From assembly GCA_964615935.1 (NCBI GenBank), contig CAZTTG010000084.1, forward strand, positions 1-28,145: 28,145 nucleotides of DNA, read 5' to 3'. The DNA comes from CAZTTG01 sp964615935. GTDB lineage: Bacteria; Planctomycetota; UBA1135; GCA-002686595. Below, piece after piece: positions 8,904-16,547 of the stretch (position 1 is its first letter; each line of letters starts with the position of its first letter). The notes below the pieces were generated by a model. It was not told the origin of the DNA, did no database searches, and was given only the letters and a program-made list of their open reading frames with translations. Both the position numbers and the translations under genes were made by a program.

Positions 8904-10118
8904 GTGCGCAGTCCGCGTGAAGCCCTGGATGTCATTCTCGGGCGGGTCGAGGCCCTCGACGCGCCCGAGGAGGTGCCCATCGGCGAGGCCGCCGGGAGGG
9001 TGCTCCTTCACGACGCGGTCTCGGACATCGATCTGCCGCCCTTCGAAAAGAGTGCCATGGACGGGTACGCCGTCCGCACCGCGGATTTCACCCCAACCCC
9101 GCCGGGGGGCGAGAAAACCCTGCCCATCGTGGGCGAATCCCGCGCAGGGAAGCCCCTGGGCCAGGCCGTGCCGCCGGGCGCCTGCGCGGCGATCTACACC
9201 GGCGCCGAGGTTCCCGCCGGCTGCGACGCGGTGGTGAAGGTGGAGGAGACCCGCGGCGGTGGGGAGGAGGTCACCTTCCTCGAGCTGCCGAGGGTGGGGC
9301 AAAACATTTGTAATCGGGGCGAGGACGTGGCCCTGGGCGCCCGGATCTTGACCGCGGGCCGGCGCCTACGCGCCTCCGATCTCTCGCTCCTGGCCTCCGT
9401 GGGCTGCGAGCCCGTGACCGCCTGCCGGCGCCCCCGCGTGGCGGTGGCGACGACCGGGGACGAGCTGGTCGAGCCCTCGGTGCGGCCCCGCGGGGGACAG
9501 ATCCGCGAGGGCAGCACCCTGCTCCTGGCGGCCATGGTCCGCTCGGCCGGGGCCGAGGTCGGTCAGCGCTCCATCTGGCCCGACGATCCGGCGGCGCTCG
9601 AGTGCGGAATGTCCGGCGCCCTCGAGGCGAACGACGCCCTGGTGGTCACCGGCGGCGTGAGCGTGGGCCGCTACGACCTGGTCGGCGCGGCGCTGGAGTC
9701 CCTGGGCGTGGAGCTGGTCTTCCACAAGGTGGCCATGAAGCCGGGCAAGCCCCTGTGGTTCGGCATGCTGGACGGCAAGCCGGTCTTCGGTCTGCCGGGC
9801 AACCCGGTCTCCTCCCTGGTGGGCTGCTCGGTCTTCGTGCAGCCCGCCCTGCGGAAGATGGCCGGCGAGAGCGACCCCGAGGCGGGCATCGTCCGGACCG
9901 GGCGCTGGGCGGGCGATCCCCTCGAGGCTTACTGGCGCGAGCGGTACCTGCCGGTCGAGGCCGAGTGGACCGCCGGCGGTTCGGTCGAGGTGCGCGCGGT
10001 TCCCTGGAACGGCTCGGCCGACGTGGTGGGCCTGACGAGGGCCTCGGCCCTGGCCGCGATCCCCGCCGAACGCCCCCTCGCGCCGGGCGAGCGGGTCGCC
10101 TGGCGGGAGCTGAGCTGA
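8904..10118 (+). CDS. moeA: Molybdopterin molybdenumtransferase MoeA
   Basis: A 404-aa enzyme that inserts molybdate into adenylated molybdopterin (MPT-AMP) to give molybdenum cofactor; cytosolic. Visible family motifs, in order: N-terminal helix, LPPFEKSAMDGYAVR (domain with the conserved MDGYA), PGACAAIYTGAEVPAGCDAV, the MPT-binding ATTGDELVEP, VVTGGVSVGRYDLV, KPGKPLWFG and GLPGNPVSSLVG, then the small C-terminal beta domain. Length equals the family norm. The start is GTG at 8904, immediately behind a -10 hexamer, suggesting a leaderless message. lnt follows 10 bp downstream and probably shares the transcript. No other molybdenum-cofactor gene is present, so the molybdoenzymes served lie elsewhere. 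Confidence 0.96.
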   Translation: MRSPREALDVILGRVEALDAPEEVPIGEAAGRVLLHDAVSDIDLPPFEKSAMDGYAVRTADFTPTPPGGEKTLPIVGESRAGKPLGQAVPPGACAAIYTGAEVPAGCDAVVKVEETRGGGEEVTFLELPRVGQNICNRGEDVALGARILTAGRRLRASDLSLLASVGCEPVTACRRPRVAVATTGDELVEPSVRPRGGQIREGSTLLLAAMVRSAGAEVGQRSIWPDDPAALECGMSGALEANDALVVTGGVSVGRYDLVGAALESLGVELVFHKVAMKPGKPLWFGMLDGKPVFGLPGNPVSSLVGCSVFVQPALRKMAGESDPEAGIVRTGRWAGDPLEAYWRERYLPVEAEWTAGGSVEVRAVPWNGSADVVGLTRASALAAIPAERPLAPGERVAWRELS

Positions 10119-10128
10119 GGACCCCGCC

Positions 10129-11823
10129 TTGCCGCAGCTCTCCGCCCCCAAGCGGCTTCTCGCGAGCGCGCTCGCCTGGGGCCTGATCTACCTGGCCGGG
10201 CCGGGGGTGGTCGAGCCGGCCGGGATCTGGCCCCTGGCCCTGGCGGGCGCGTCCCTCTGGGCCTGGTGCGCGGGCCGTCCGGGGCCCTGGGCCTTCCGGA
10301 TCGAGGTCCTCGCCGCCGGCACGGCCTGGTGCGGGATCACCTCCTGGGCGGCCCTGGTGCACTGGAGCAGCCTCCTGTTCCTCGGCCCGGGCTTCGGCCT
10401 CTACTTCGCCGCCACGGCCGCGCTCGCGCGGCGCCTGGCGCGCCGCTTCCCCCTGGCCCTGGCGGCGCCGGTCGCCTGGTGCGCGATCGAGACCCTGCGC
10501 GCCGTGTTGCCGCCGCCCTTCGGCATCCAGTGGATGCGGCTCGGGACCCACCTGCACGACCTCCTGTGGCTGTCGGGGAGCGCGCGGGTGTGGGGCGTGG
10601 GCGGGCTGTCCTTCGCCCTGGCCGCGGCCGCGGGTCTGGCGGCGGACCTCGCCAACCGGCGGGCCCGGCGCCCCCTGCCCTGGATCGCGGGGCTGGGACC
10701 CGCCGCGCTCGCCGTCCTGCTCTCCCTCCTGGTCCCCGCTCCGGCGACCCGACCCGGCCCGCGCTGGATGACGGTCCAGCCGGCGGTTCCCCAGGAGCGC
10801 AAGATGGAGCAGCGCGGCTGGGCGGAGCTGCTGCAGGAGTCGCTGGACCTGACCGAGGAGGGTCTGGAGAGCGCGTCCCGGCAGGGCGAGCCGCCGCCCG
10901 ATCTCGTGAGCTGGGGGGAGACCATGCTCCCCGTCCCGGTGCTGGAGGAGGGCCTGGTCGAGGCCTGGCGCCGGGGCGCGCGCCCGCCGCCCTGGAGCGA
11001 GGCGTGGGACGAGGAGAAGCTGGAGCTCTGGTCGCGGGATGGCCCGGCCTTCGTCCGGAGCGTGTTTTTCGGCGAGGGGCTCCCCCCCTCGGAGCGGCTC
11101 CTGCCGGAGGGCACCAGCCTGGTGGCCGGCGTCGAGTACTGGAAGGTGCATCGCGGGCGCCTGCGCCGGCAGAACGCGGCCGTTCTGTGGGACGCCGACG
11201 GCAGGCGGATGGGGGTGGGGGCCAAGGTGGAGGTGGTCCCCGGGGCCGAGCGGCTCCTGGGCCTCGAGCGCTACCAGTGGGCTCGGGACCTGATCCTCTC
11301 CCTCGCCGGCTACGTCCCCGACCTGCTCCCGGCCGAGCGCACCGAGGTGCTCGAGCTCGTCTCCCGGGAAGGCCAGCGCCACCGCTTCGGGGTCACCGTC
11401 TGCTTCGACAACGCATTCGACTGGCCCTACGTGGAGCCCCTGCGGCGAGGGGACCTCGACTTCCACCTGGTCCTCAGCAACGAGGCCTGGTTCCGCTCCA
11501 GCCTGGAGCTCGACCAGATGATCGCCTTCTCGCGCCTGATCGCGATCCAGACCGGCCGGACCGTGGCCCGGGCCACCAACTCGGGGATCAGCGCGGTCCT
11601 GGGCCCCGATGGCCGGGAGCTGGCGCGGCTGGTGGTCGGCGGCCGGGATCGCGAGGTCCCCGGGACGCTGCGAGCGACCCTGCCGGTTCCCGTCGATCCC
11701 GGGGCCGGGACGCCCTTCGTGAGGGTGGGGCTGGCGTGGGTGGCGCTCTGGATCCTGGCTCCCGGGGTTCTGGCCGCGCTGGCCCGGCGGAAGGTCGGTA
11801 ACCCGCTGCGGGGAGCGGGTTAG
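10129..11823 (+). CDS. lnt: Apolipoprotein N-acyltransferase (Lnt), divergent
   Basis: A 564-aa inner-membrane enzyme that adds the third acyl chain to the N-terminal cysteine of lipoproteins. The N-terminal ~220 residues hold about six hydrophobic helices, followed by a nitrilase-type periplasmic domain and a C-terminal membrane segment (about 535-552). The catalytic triad is visible: Glu264 in SWGET, Lys366 in GAKVEVVPGAE, Cys425 in VTVCFDN; the downstream SNEAWF and RATNSGISAV blocks match Lnt closely. It is about 50 aa longer than E. coli Lnt; extra sequence lies between the Glu and Lys motifs (about 275-330, charged and Trp-rich). The TTG start at 10129 has a GAGG 8 bases upstream and lies 10 bp after moeA. 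A partial alternative is a general nitrilase-superfamily acyltransferase, but all Lnt landmarks are present. Confidence 0.92.
   Translation: MPQLSAPKRLLASALAWGLIYLAGPGVVEPAGIWPLALAGASLWAWCAGRPGPWAFRIEVLAAGTAWCGITSWAALVHWSSLLFLGPGFGLYFAATAALARRLARRFPLALAAPVAWCAIETLRAVLPPPFGIQWMRLGTHLHDLLWLSGSARVWGVGGLSFALAAAAGLAADLANRRARRPLPWIAGLGPAALAVLLSLLVPAPATRPGPRWMTVQPAVPQERKMEQRGWAELLQESLDLTEEGLESASRQGEPPPDLVSWGETMLPVPVLEEGLVEAWRRGARPPPWSEAWDEEKLELWSRDGPAFVRSVFFGEGLPPSERLLPEGTSLVAGVEYWKVHRGRLRRQNAAVLWDADGRRMGVGAKVEVVPGAERLLGLERYQWARDLILSLAGYVPDLLPAERTEVLELVSREGQRHRFGVTVCFDNAFDWPYVEPLRRGDLDFHLVLSNEAWFRSSLELDQMIAFSRLIAIQTGRTVARATNSGISAVLGPDGRELARLVVGGRDREVPGTLRATLPVPVDPGAGTPFVRVGLAWVALWILAPGVLAALARRKVGNPLRGAG
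11800..11821 (+). terminator. Hairpin overlapping the lnt stop codon
   Basis: A perfect 8-bp stem (AACCCGCT, 11800-11807, with AGCGGGTT, 11814-11821) closes a 6-base loop and overlaps the TAG stop of lnt. No U-run follows, so intrinsic termination would be weak unless the organism tolerates U-less hairpins. It is well placed to end the moeA-lnt transcript before the next promoter. Confidence 0.45.
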
Positions 11824-11901
11824 TGCAGGTCGTCCCCTTCCCGCCCGGGGGATCGCCCACGAGATCACCTGGGGAGCGTCTCTCCGGGCCCCGCCAAATC
11901 C

Positions 11902-11930
11902 TTGCGCCCCCCTCCGGGGGCACCTATACT
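11902..11930 (+). promoter_or_regulatory. Sigma70-type promoter for the coiled-coil operon
   Basis: TTGCGC at 11902-11907 and TATACT at 11925-11930 are separated by exactly 17 bp. The spacer contains a 6-bp inverted repeat (GCCCCC/GGGGGC, 11906-11921, 4-base loop), which could be an operator or simply GC-rich structure. Transcription would start near 11937, giving a leader of about 127 nt before the ATG at 12064. Confidence 0.7.
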
Positions 11931-11974
11931 TCCGCCCCCATCAGTCCCACATCGGCCGCATCGCGCCAAAAAGC

Positions 11975-12012
11975 CTTGCTCGGCAAGACCTTAGAGCGCC
12001 TCGGGGAGGCGC
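11975..12012 (+). promoter_or_regulatory. Structured 5' leader of the coiled-coil gene
   Basis: Two consecutive hairpins lie in the leader: CTTGC/GCAAG at 11975-11987 and a perfect 7-bp stem GCGCCTC/GAGGCGC at 11996-12012 with a 3-base loop. No known riboswitch class is recognised. The ATG at 12064 lacks a clear Shine-Dalgarno, so the leader could affect translation. The rest of the 240-bp gap 11824-12063 holds the promoter and nothing else I can identify. Confidence 0.35.
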
Positions 12013-12063
12013 ACGAGCGAGCGCGACGGCACGCCGGTGATAACCCCAGCCCGCGTCACGAGC

Positions 12064-12921
12064 ATGAGCACGATCGGCAAGGTCTTCATCGTTCTGAACC
12101 TCATCATGGCCGGGGTCTTCCTCGGCTACGCCTCCACCAGCCTGGCCACCAGCCAGGAATTCCGGCTCCGGTACGAGCAGGAGGTGGACGACCATCAGGC
12201 CACCGTGGAGGAGAAGGACGGGGAGATCTCCCGTCTGGATGAGCAGCTCACCGCCAGTCAGAGCACGGCCAGCGAGCTGCGCGCGGACCTGCAGACCTCG
12301 AAGGCCGAGTTCACGCGGGCCGAGAGCGACCTGCGCGAGGCCCGCACCCAGATCGACAAGCTGGACTCCTCGTACCAGCAGATGGCCGCCACCTTCACCA
12401 CCCTCGACGACCGCCTGGGTCAGATCGAGCAGGCCAAGGACGACGCCGTGGCCGCGCGCGTCCAGGCCGAGCAGGAGCGCGACGACGCCGTGGACGAGAA
12501 GGACTCCGCCATCCAGGCCCAGCGGGACGCGGAGGACGTGGCCCGCACGCGGGCCAACCAGATCGCCGACCTCGAGGTGGCCCGGACCGATCTGCAGCTG
12601 GAGGTCGACCGCAAGGGAACCGAACTCCTGATGCTCCAGCAGAAGACCGGCAGCACCCTGGACGACATCCTCGCGATGCCGGCGATCGAGGCCGCGGTGC
12701 TGGGCGTCGACTACGGGGTCGAGCCCGGCCTGGTGGCCCTCAACGTGGGCAAGAACCACAAGGTCCAGCGCGGCTTCGTCTTCGACGTCTTCGCCGGCGA
12801 GGTCTACAAGGGCCAGGTGAAGGTCGAGAACGTGCGCGAGAACATGTGCTCCTGCCTGGTCATCACCCCGGCCGTGGGCACCGTCATCCGCCAGGGCGAC
12901 ACCGCCACCACCACCCTCTAG
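12064..12921 (+). CDS. Membrane-anchored coiled-coil protein of unknown function
   Basis: A 285-aa protein not assigned to a named family. The ATG at 12064 was chosen because it opens directly on a membrane anchor (MSTIGKVFIVLNLIMAGVFL, residues 1-20); an in-frame GTG at 12037 would add nine residues without improving it. Residues about 28-190 are a long heptad-rich coiled coil (Glu/Asp/Lys/Arg/Gln/Ala with regular Leu/Ile). Residues about 200-285 form a small beta-rich domain with motifs LNVGKNHKVQRGFVFDVF, YKGQVKVENV and IRQGDTA, reminiscent in pattern, though not demonstrably homologous, of the beta domain of MreC. This layout suggests an inner-membrane protein whose coiled coil and beta domain lie in the periplasm. 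Its position just upstream of mreB and next to a second small membrane protein suggests a role in the cell envelope or shape machinery. Confidence 0.85.
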   Translation: MSTIGKVFIVLNLIMAGVFLGYASTSLATSQEFRLRYEQEVDDHQATVEEKDGEISRLDEQLTASQSTASELRADLQTSKAEFTRAESDLREARTQIDKLDSSYQQMAATFTTLDDRLGQIEQAKDDAVAARVQAEQERDDAVDEKDSAIQAQRDAEDVARTRANQIADLEVARTDLQLEVDRKGTELLMLQQKTGSTLDDILAMPAIEAAVLGVDYGVEPGLVALNVGKNHKVQRGFVFDVFAGEVYKGQVKVENVRENMCSCLVITPAVGTVIRQGDTATTTL

Positions 12922-12942
12922 GCCGCGGAAGGAGACTCAGCC

Positions 12943-13197
12943 ATGGCACGCAGTCGAAGCCGCGGTAAGGCCCGGACCACCAAGGACAAGCCGGCGCGCT
13001 CGGTCAAGAGCTCCCGCCGGGCGCCCGCTCCGGCGGCCGAGGTCGAGGTGGTCGAGGAGGCCGGGGGAGCCACCTGGGAGGCGGGAGTGGCGGTCGCCAC
13101 CTTCCTGCTCCTGCTGGTCGCCCTGCTCTTGGTCGACAAGGAGATGGGCTCGCACTACGGGAAGGGTCAGATCTTCACCTACCAGTCGTCCGAGTGA
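12943..13197 (+). CDS. Small single-pass membrane protein
   Basis: An 84-aa protein with a strongly basic N-terminus (about residues 1-30, Arg/Lys/Ser-rich), a short Ala/Pro/Glu linker, one transmembrane helix (about residues 48-64, VAVATFLLLLVALLLV) and a ~20-residue C-terminal tail. The basic side predicts a cytoplasmic N-terminus, possibly binding DNA, RNA or acidic lipids. A good AAGGAG at 12928-12933 sets the ATG. It lies 21 bp after the coiled-coil gene and before a strong hairpin, so the two genes form a bicistron. No family is recognised; a physical partnership of the two products is inferred from layout only. Confidence 0.8.
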   Translation: MARSRSRGKARTTKDKPARSVKSSRRAPAPAAEVEVVEEAGGATWEAGVAVATFLLLLVALLLVDKEMGSHYGKGQIFTYQSSE

Positions 13198-13258
13198 CGA
13201 TTCCGCCCCGCGGGCCGGCCCCCGGCTCGCGGCAGGCACGCGACCTTCGAGGGGGCCG

Positions 13259-13299
13259 GAGAGGCCGAGCCGGGGCCCGCTGGGGCGGCTCGGCCTCTC
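13259..13299. terminator. Strong 13-bp hairpin between the coiled-coil bicistron and mreB
   Basis: GAGAGGCCGAGCC at 13259-13271 is the perfect reverse complement of GGCTCGGCCTCTC at 13287-13299, with a 15-base loop. No U-tract follows. It lies 61 bp after the small membrane gene and 51 bp before the mreB -35 element, so it most likely insulates the two units. The symmetry means it would fold on either strand. Confidence 0.7.
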
Positions 13300-13350
13300 T
13301 CGTGTCCCCGCCCCTCCCCGCGCGGGTCGAGGGGGCCGCTTCGTCGGGCC

Positions 13351-13378
13351 TTGATCGGGCCGCCCCGACAAGTAGACT
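13351..13378 (+). promoter_or_regulatory. Sigma70-type promoter for the mre/mrd cluster
   Basis: TTGATC at 13351-13356 and TAGACT at 13373-13378 are separated by 16 bp. The leader to the mreB ATG is about 77 nt and contains a GAATTCGG direct repeat (13404-13411 and 13426-13433, the second copy in GGAATTCGGG) and a 7-bp inverted repeat GGCCCGA/TCGGGCC (13410-13416, 13430-13436). Confidence 0.7.
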
Positions 13379-13460
13379 GCCCTTGCCCGCGGAAACGAGT
13401 TTCGAATTCGGCCCGAGATTGCGCGGAATTCGGGCCAGCGACCTGGGGGGGAGCCGGCGC

Positions 13461-14525
13461 ATGGCCAACGTCTTCAAACCGATCGAGTGGACCCTCGGCC
13501 GCTTCTCGGTCGACATGGGGATCGACCTGGGGACGGCCAACACCCTGGTCTGCGTCCGTGGGCGGGGCATCATCCTCAACGAGCCCAGCGTGGTGGCCGT
13601 CAAAAAGGGCACCAACGAGGTCCTGCTGGACGGGATGGCGGTGGGGAACACCGCCAAGGCCATGCTGGGCAAGACCCCCGGCAACATCGAGGCCGTCCGG
13701 CCCCTCCGGCACGGGGTGATCGCCGATTTCGAGGTCACCGAGCGCATGCTGCGGTACTTCATCACCAAGGTGCACGAGGGCCGGCACTGGGTGAAGCCCC
13801 GGGTGGTCATCGCCGTCCCGGTGGGCATCACCGCGGTCGAGCGGCGGGCGGTGATCCACTCCGCCGAGCGGGCCGGGGCCCGCCGGGTGTACCTGATCGA
13901 CGAGCCCATGGCGGCCGGGATCGGCACCGACCTGCCGGTCACCGAGGCCCGCGGCTCCCTGATCGTCGACGTCGGGGGGGGCACCACCGAGATCGCGGTC
14001 CTCTCGCTGGCCGGCTCGGTGGTCTCGACCTCCCTGCGCATCGCCGGGGACGAGATGGACGAGGCCATCACCAGCCACCTCCGGCGCCACCACAACCTGT
14101 CGATCGGCGAGCTCTCCGCCGAGCGCATCAAGCTCACCATCGGCTCCGCCTGGCCCATGAGCCAGGAGCTGTCGATGGAGGTCAAGGGCCGCGACACCAT
14201 CAGCGGCCTGCCGCGCCGCACCACCGTGACCTCGATCGAGATCCGCGAGTCCCTCTCCGAGCCGGTGCGCCAGATCTCCGAGGCCATCCGCGCGATCCTG
14301 GAGGAGGCTCCTCCCGAGATCTCCGCCGACCTGGTGGACGCGGGCATCCTCATGGTGGGCGGGGGCTCGCTCCTGTACGGGATCGCCGACGCGATCGCGG
14401 ACTACCTGGGCATCCCGGCGCGGGTCGCCTCGGATCCGATCGGGGCCGTGGCGCGGGGAACGGGCGTGTTCCTCGAGAAGCTGGACGTGTTCTCGCGGGT
14501 GCTCTCGACCGACGACGACGACTGA
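13461..14525 (+). CDS. mreB: Rod shape-determining actin homologue MreB
   Basis: A 354-aa bacterial actin that assembles into membrane-associated filaments and positions the elongation machinery. The ATP-binding motifs are intact: phosphate-1 GIDLGTANTLV (about residues 19-29), the VIAVPVGITAVERRAV segment, phosphate-2 DVGGGTTEIAVL, and the adenosine motif MVGGGSLLYGI. Length is near the family's 335-350 aa. The ATG at 13461 has a GGGGGGAG 8 bases upstream; the frame is open upstream but that stretch is the leader containing the promoter. The extreme C-terminus is a run of Asp residues. It heads the cluster mreB-mreC-mreD-PBP2-rodA; the 88-bp gap to mreC contains only purine-rich sequence and a short CCTCCGCGGAGG palindrome at 14558-14569. 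Confidence 0.98.
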   Translation: MANVFKPIEWTLGRFSVDMGIDLGTANTLVCVRGRGIILNEPSVVAVKKGTNEVLLDGMAVGNTAKAMLGKTPGNIEAVRPLRHGVIADFEVTERMLRYFITKVHEGRHWVKPRVVIAVPVGITAVERRAVIHSAERAGARRVYLIDEPMAAGIGTDLPVTEARGSLIVDVGGGTTEIAVLSLAGSVVSTSLRIAGDEMDEAITSHLRRHHNLSIGELSAERIKLTIGSAWPMSQELSMEVKGRDTISGLPRRTTVTSIEIRESLSEPVRQISEAIRAILEEAPPEISADLVDAGILMVGGGSLLYGIADAIADYLGIPARVASDPIGAVARGTGVFLEKLDVFSRVLSTDDDD

Positions 14526-14613
14526 TCCCTTCCCCCGGCCCTCGGCTGGTCTCCGTGCCTCCGCGGAGGAGCGGGGAGGAGGGGAGGGAGGAGAGGCGTA
14601 GGGGACCATCTCA

Positions 14614-16002
14614 GTGGGCAGGACGGTTGCGCGCAGCTTCTACTGGGTCGTGACCCTGGCGCTCGCGATCCTCTCGCTGCGTCCCCTCGGGCCCCTCGAG
14701 TCGGCCCTCTCGTGGCTGCTCGCCCCCTCGCGCGTCCTGGCCGAGCTGGTGGCGCCCGTCGACCTCCTGCAGCGCAGCGCGGTGATCGCCGCCGAGGAGG
14801 GGCTTCGGATCGGGCGGGAGGCGGAGCTCGACGAGTGCCGAGCCCTGCGCCGGGACGTCCTGCGCTTCGCCCTCCCCGGCGCGCCCGAGCTGCGGGAGGG
14901 GCGGCGCTTCGTCCACGCGCGGGTGATCGGTCGCGTCCGGGGAGCCCTGGACCGGGTGGAGGTGCTCCTGGAGGGGGAGAGCAGCGAGGGCATTTGGCCC
15001 GAGATGCCGGTGGTCTGCGGCGACGTCTACGTGGGCCGGATCCGCGCCGTGGACGATCCCCACCCGGGCTGGGCCACCGTGGACCTGGTGGCGGGCCGCG
15101 ACTTCCGGGTGGGGGCGGTCCTGGCGCCCCCCGGCGGAGGGGCGCCCGGGAGGATGGTGCCCACGAGGATGGTGATCGGCGGGCTGGTCCCGGTGGGCCG
15201 CGGGAGGCTACGGGACCCGCGCCTGGCGGTCCACAACCCCGGGCGCCGCGATCCGCCGGAGGGCTGGGTGCGGGTGGACGAGGGGCTGGGCGGGCTGGTC
15301 GGGTTCCGGGAGCAGGCGCGGGGCTTCCTGCTCGGCGAGCTCCGCTACGACGGAGCGGGGCGGGCGGGGGTCGCGCCCGAGGTGGACTACCGCAGCGGCC
15401 TCTCCCAGCTCGCCATCGCCAGCCCTTCCGATCTCGACCGGGCCCCCGAGCCCGAGGGCGAGGACCTCTTCGACCCGCGCCGCTGGCGGAAGGCGAGGAG
15501 GCTCACCAGCGGCGATCCCACGCCCTGGCGCGCCGCCTTCGAGATCCCGGTGGGGACCGCCCACGGCGTCGCGCCGGGCTCCGCGGTCATCCGCGGGCCG
15601 CGGCTGGTCGGCCGCGTCGAGCGCAGTCGACTGGCGAGCAGCAGCGTGCGGCTGCTGGCCGACGAGGGGCTGGGGCTCATCGTTCTGGCCCGCATCGAGG
15701 GGATCGAGCGGCCCTTCGCCCTGGGGCGGCTGGTCTCGCGCGGCCGCGGCAGCTCGGCGGGCGCGGTGCTCTTCGAGTGGAGCCCGGCCGTCCACCTGGC
15801 GGAGGGCGGCGACGGGCCGGGACAGCTCCCCGCGCGCCTGTTCAGCGGCTCGGGGGAGCCCGGGGTGCCGTCGGGCCTCCTGATCGGCCGCACCCTGCTG
15901 CCCCGCGGGCCGGGTCCGCACCAGCTCGAGGTGCTGGGCGTCGGCGACGGCCTGATCCTGGGCAACCTCTCGGCCCGGGTCGAGGTGGAGGGACGGCCGT
16001 GA
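14614..16002 (+). CDS. mreC: Rod shape-determining protein MreC, enlarged and divergent
   Basis: A 462-aa probable MreC, a bitopic periplasmic scaffold that activates PBP2-RodA. The case rests on position between mreB and an mreD-like gene, a short cytoplasmic N-terminus, one TM helix (about residues 8-28), a short helical segment (about 45-85) and two Gly/Val-rich beta modules: first around 95-205 (GDVYVGRIRAVDDPHPGWATVDLV resembles the MreC first barrel), second around 305-460 (GTAHGVAPGSAVI, RGPRLVGRVER). It is about 100-180 aa longer than typical MreC; extra material lies between about 195 and 300. Sequence identity to the family is low by eye. The GTG at 14614 is the first plausible start; its stop overlaps the next start by 4 bases (GTGA). 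Confidence 0.78.
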   Translation: MGRTVARSFYWVVTLALAILSLRPLGPLESALSWLLAPSRVLAELVAPVDLLQRSAVIAAEEGLRIGREAELDECRALRRDVLRFALPGAPELREGRRFVHARVIGRVRGALDRVEVLLEGESSEGIWPEMPVVCGDVYVGRIRAVDDPHPGWATVDLVAGRDFRVGAVLAPPGGGAPGRMVPTRMVIGGLVPVGRGRLRDPRLAVHNPGRRDPPEGWVRVDEGLGGLVGFREQARGFLLGELRYDGAGRAGVAPEVDYRSGLSQLAIASPSDLDRAPEPEGEDLFDPRRWRKARRLTSGDPTPWRAAFEIPVGTAHGVAPGSAVIRGPRLVGRVERSRLASSSVRLLADEGLGLIVLARIEGIERPFALGRLVSRGRGSSAGAVLFEWSPAVHLAEGGDGPGQLPARLFSGSGEPGVPSGLLIGRTLLPRGPGPHQLEVLGVGDGLILGNLSARVEVEGRP

Positions 16003-16547
16003 GGGCCTCGATCGCGCTCGCCTGGCTGCTGTTCGCGGTCTGGTCCGTCTGGCTGCTCTCGCTGCAAGGGCTGGTGGCCCGCGCGGGGGCCGGGGCCTGG
16101 ACTCCCGACCTGGGCCTGATCCTCCTGCTCAGCCTGCAGGCCCGCCTGCGTCCCGAGGACCTGGTCCCGGCGGCCCTGCTCGCCGCCTTCGCCCGCGCCT
16201 CCATCTCGATCGAGCCCCCGGCCGCGATCTGCGCCGGTACCCTGGCCGCGGCCGGCCTGGCGCGCGGCACGCGCTCGATCCTGCACGTCGCGAGCCGCCT
16301 GCCCTCGGCCCTCCTGGCGGGGCTGGCGGCCCTGGTCTTCACCGCCTGGCTGCGGCTCGTCGGCCAGGTGCGGCTCGGCGGTCCGGAGGCCGTCGACGCC
16401 CTGGCGATCGGCGCCGCCGCCCTGCCCACGGCCTGCGCCAGCGCGGCCGTCGCCTGGCTCGCCGACCCCCTGCTCGCCGGCCTTCCCGGCCTCACCCCCC
16501 TGCGCAAGAGGAGATCGTGGCTGGGCGCCGTTTCCGACCCCTCGTGA
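15999..16547 (+). CDS. mreD: MreD-like integral membrane protein
   Basis: A 182-aa hydrophobic protein with about five predicted transmembrane segments (residues about 3-22, 29-46, 55-70, 95-116, 125-155). Size, topology and position between mreC and the PBP2 gene match MreD, which is poorly conserved in sequence. The GTG start at 15999 overlaps the mreC stop (GTGA, 15999-16002), so it is translationally coupled, and its 3' end overlaps the PBP2 start by 31 nt. It would act as the membrane partner of MreC in the elongasome. Confidence 0.75.
   Translation: MRASIALAWLLFAVWSVWLLSLQGLVARAGAGAWTPDLGLILLLSLQARLRPEDLVPAALLAAFARASISIEPPAAICAGTLAAAGLARGTRSILHVASRLPSALLAGLAALVFTAWLRLVGQVRLGGPEAVDALAIGAAALPTACASAAVAWLADPLLAGLPGLTPLRKRRSWLGAVSDPS

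Noticed and set aside
12037..12063. GTG at 12037 as the start of the coiled-coil protein
   Set aside because: It adds nine residues ahead of the membrane anchor with no ribosome binding site; the ATG at 12064 gives a cleaner N-terminus. Not fully excluded.
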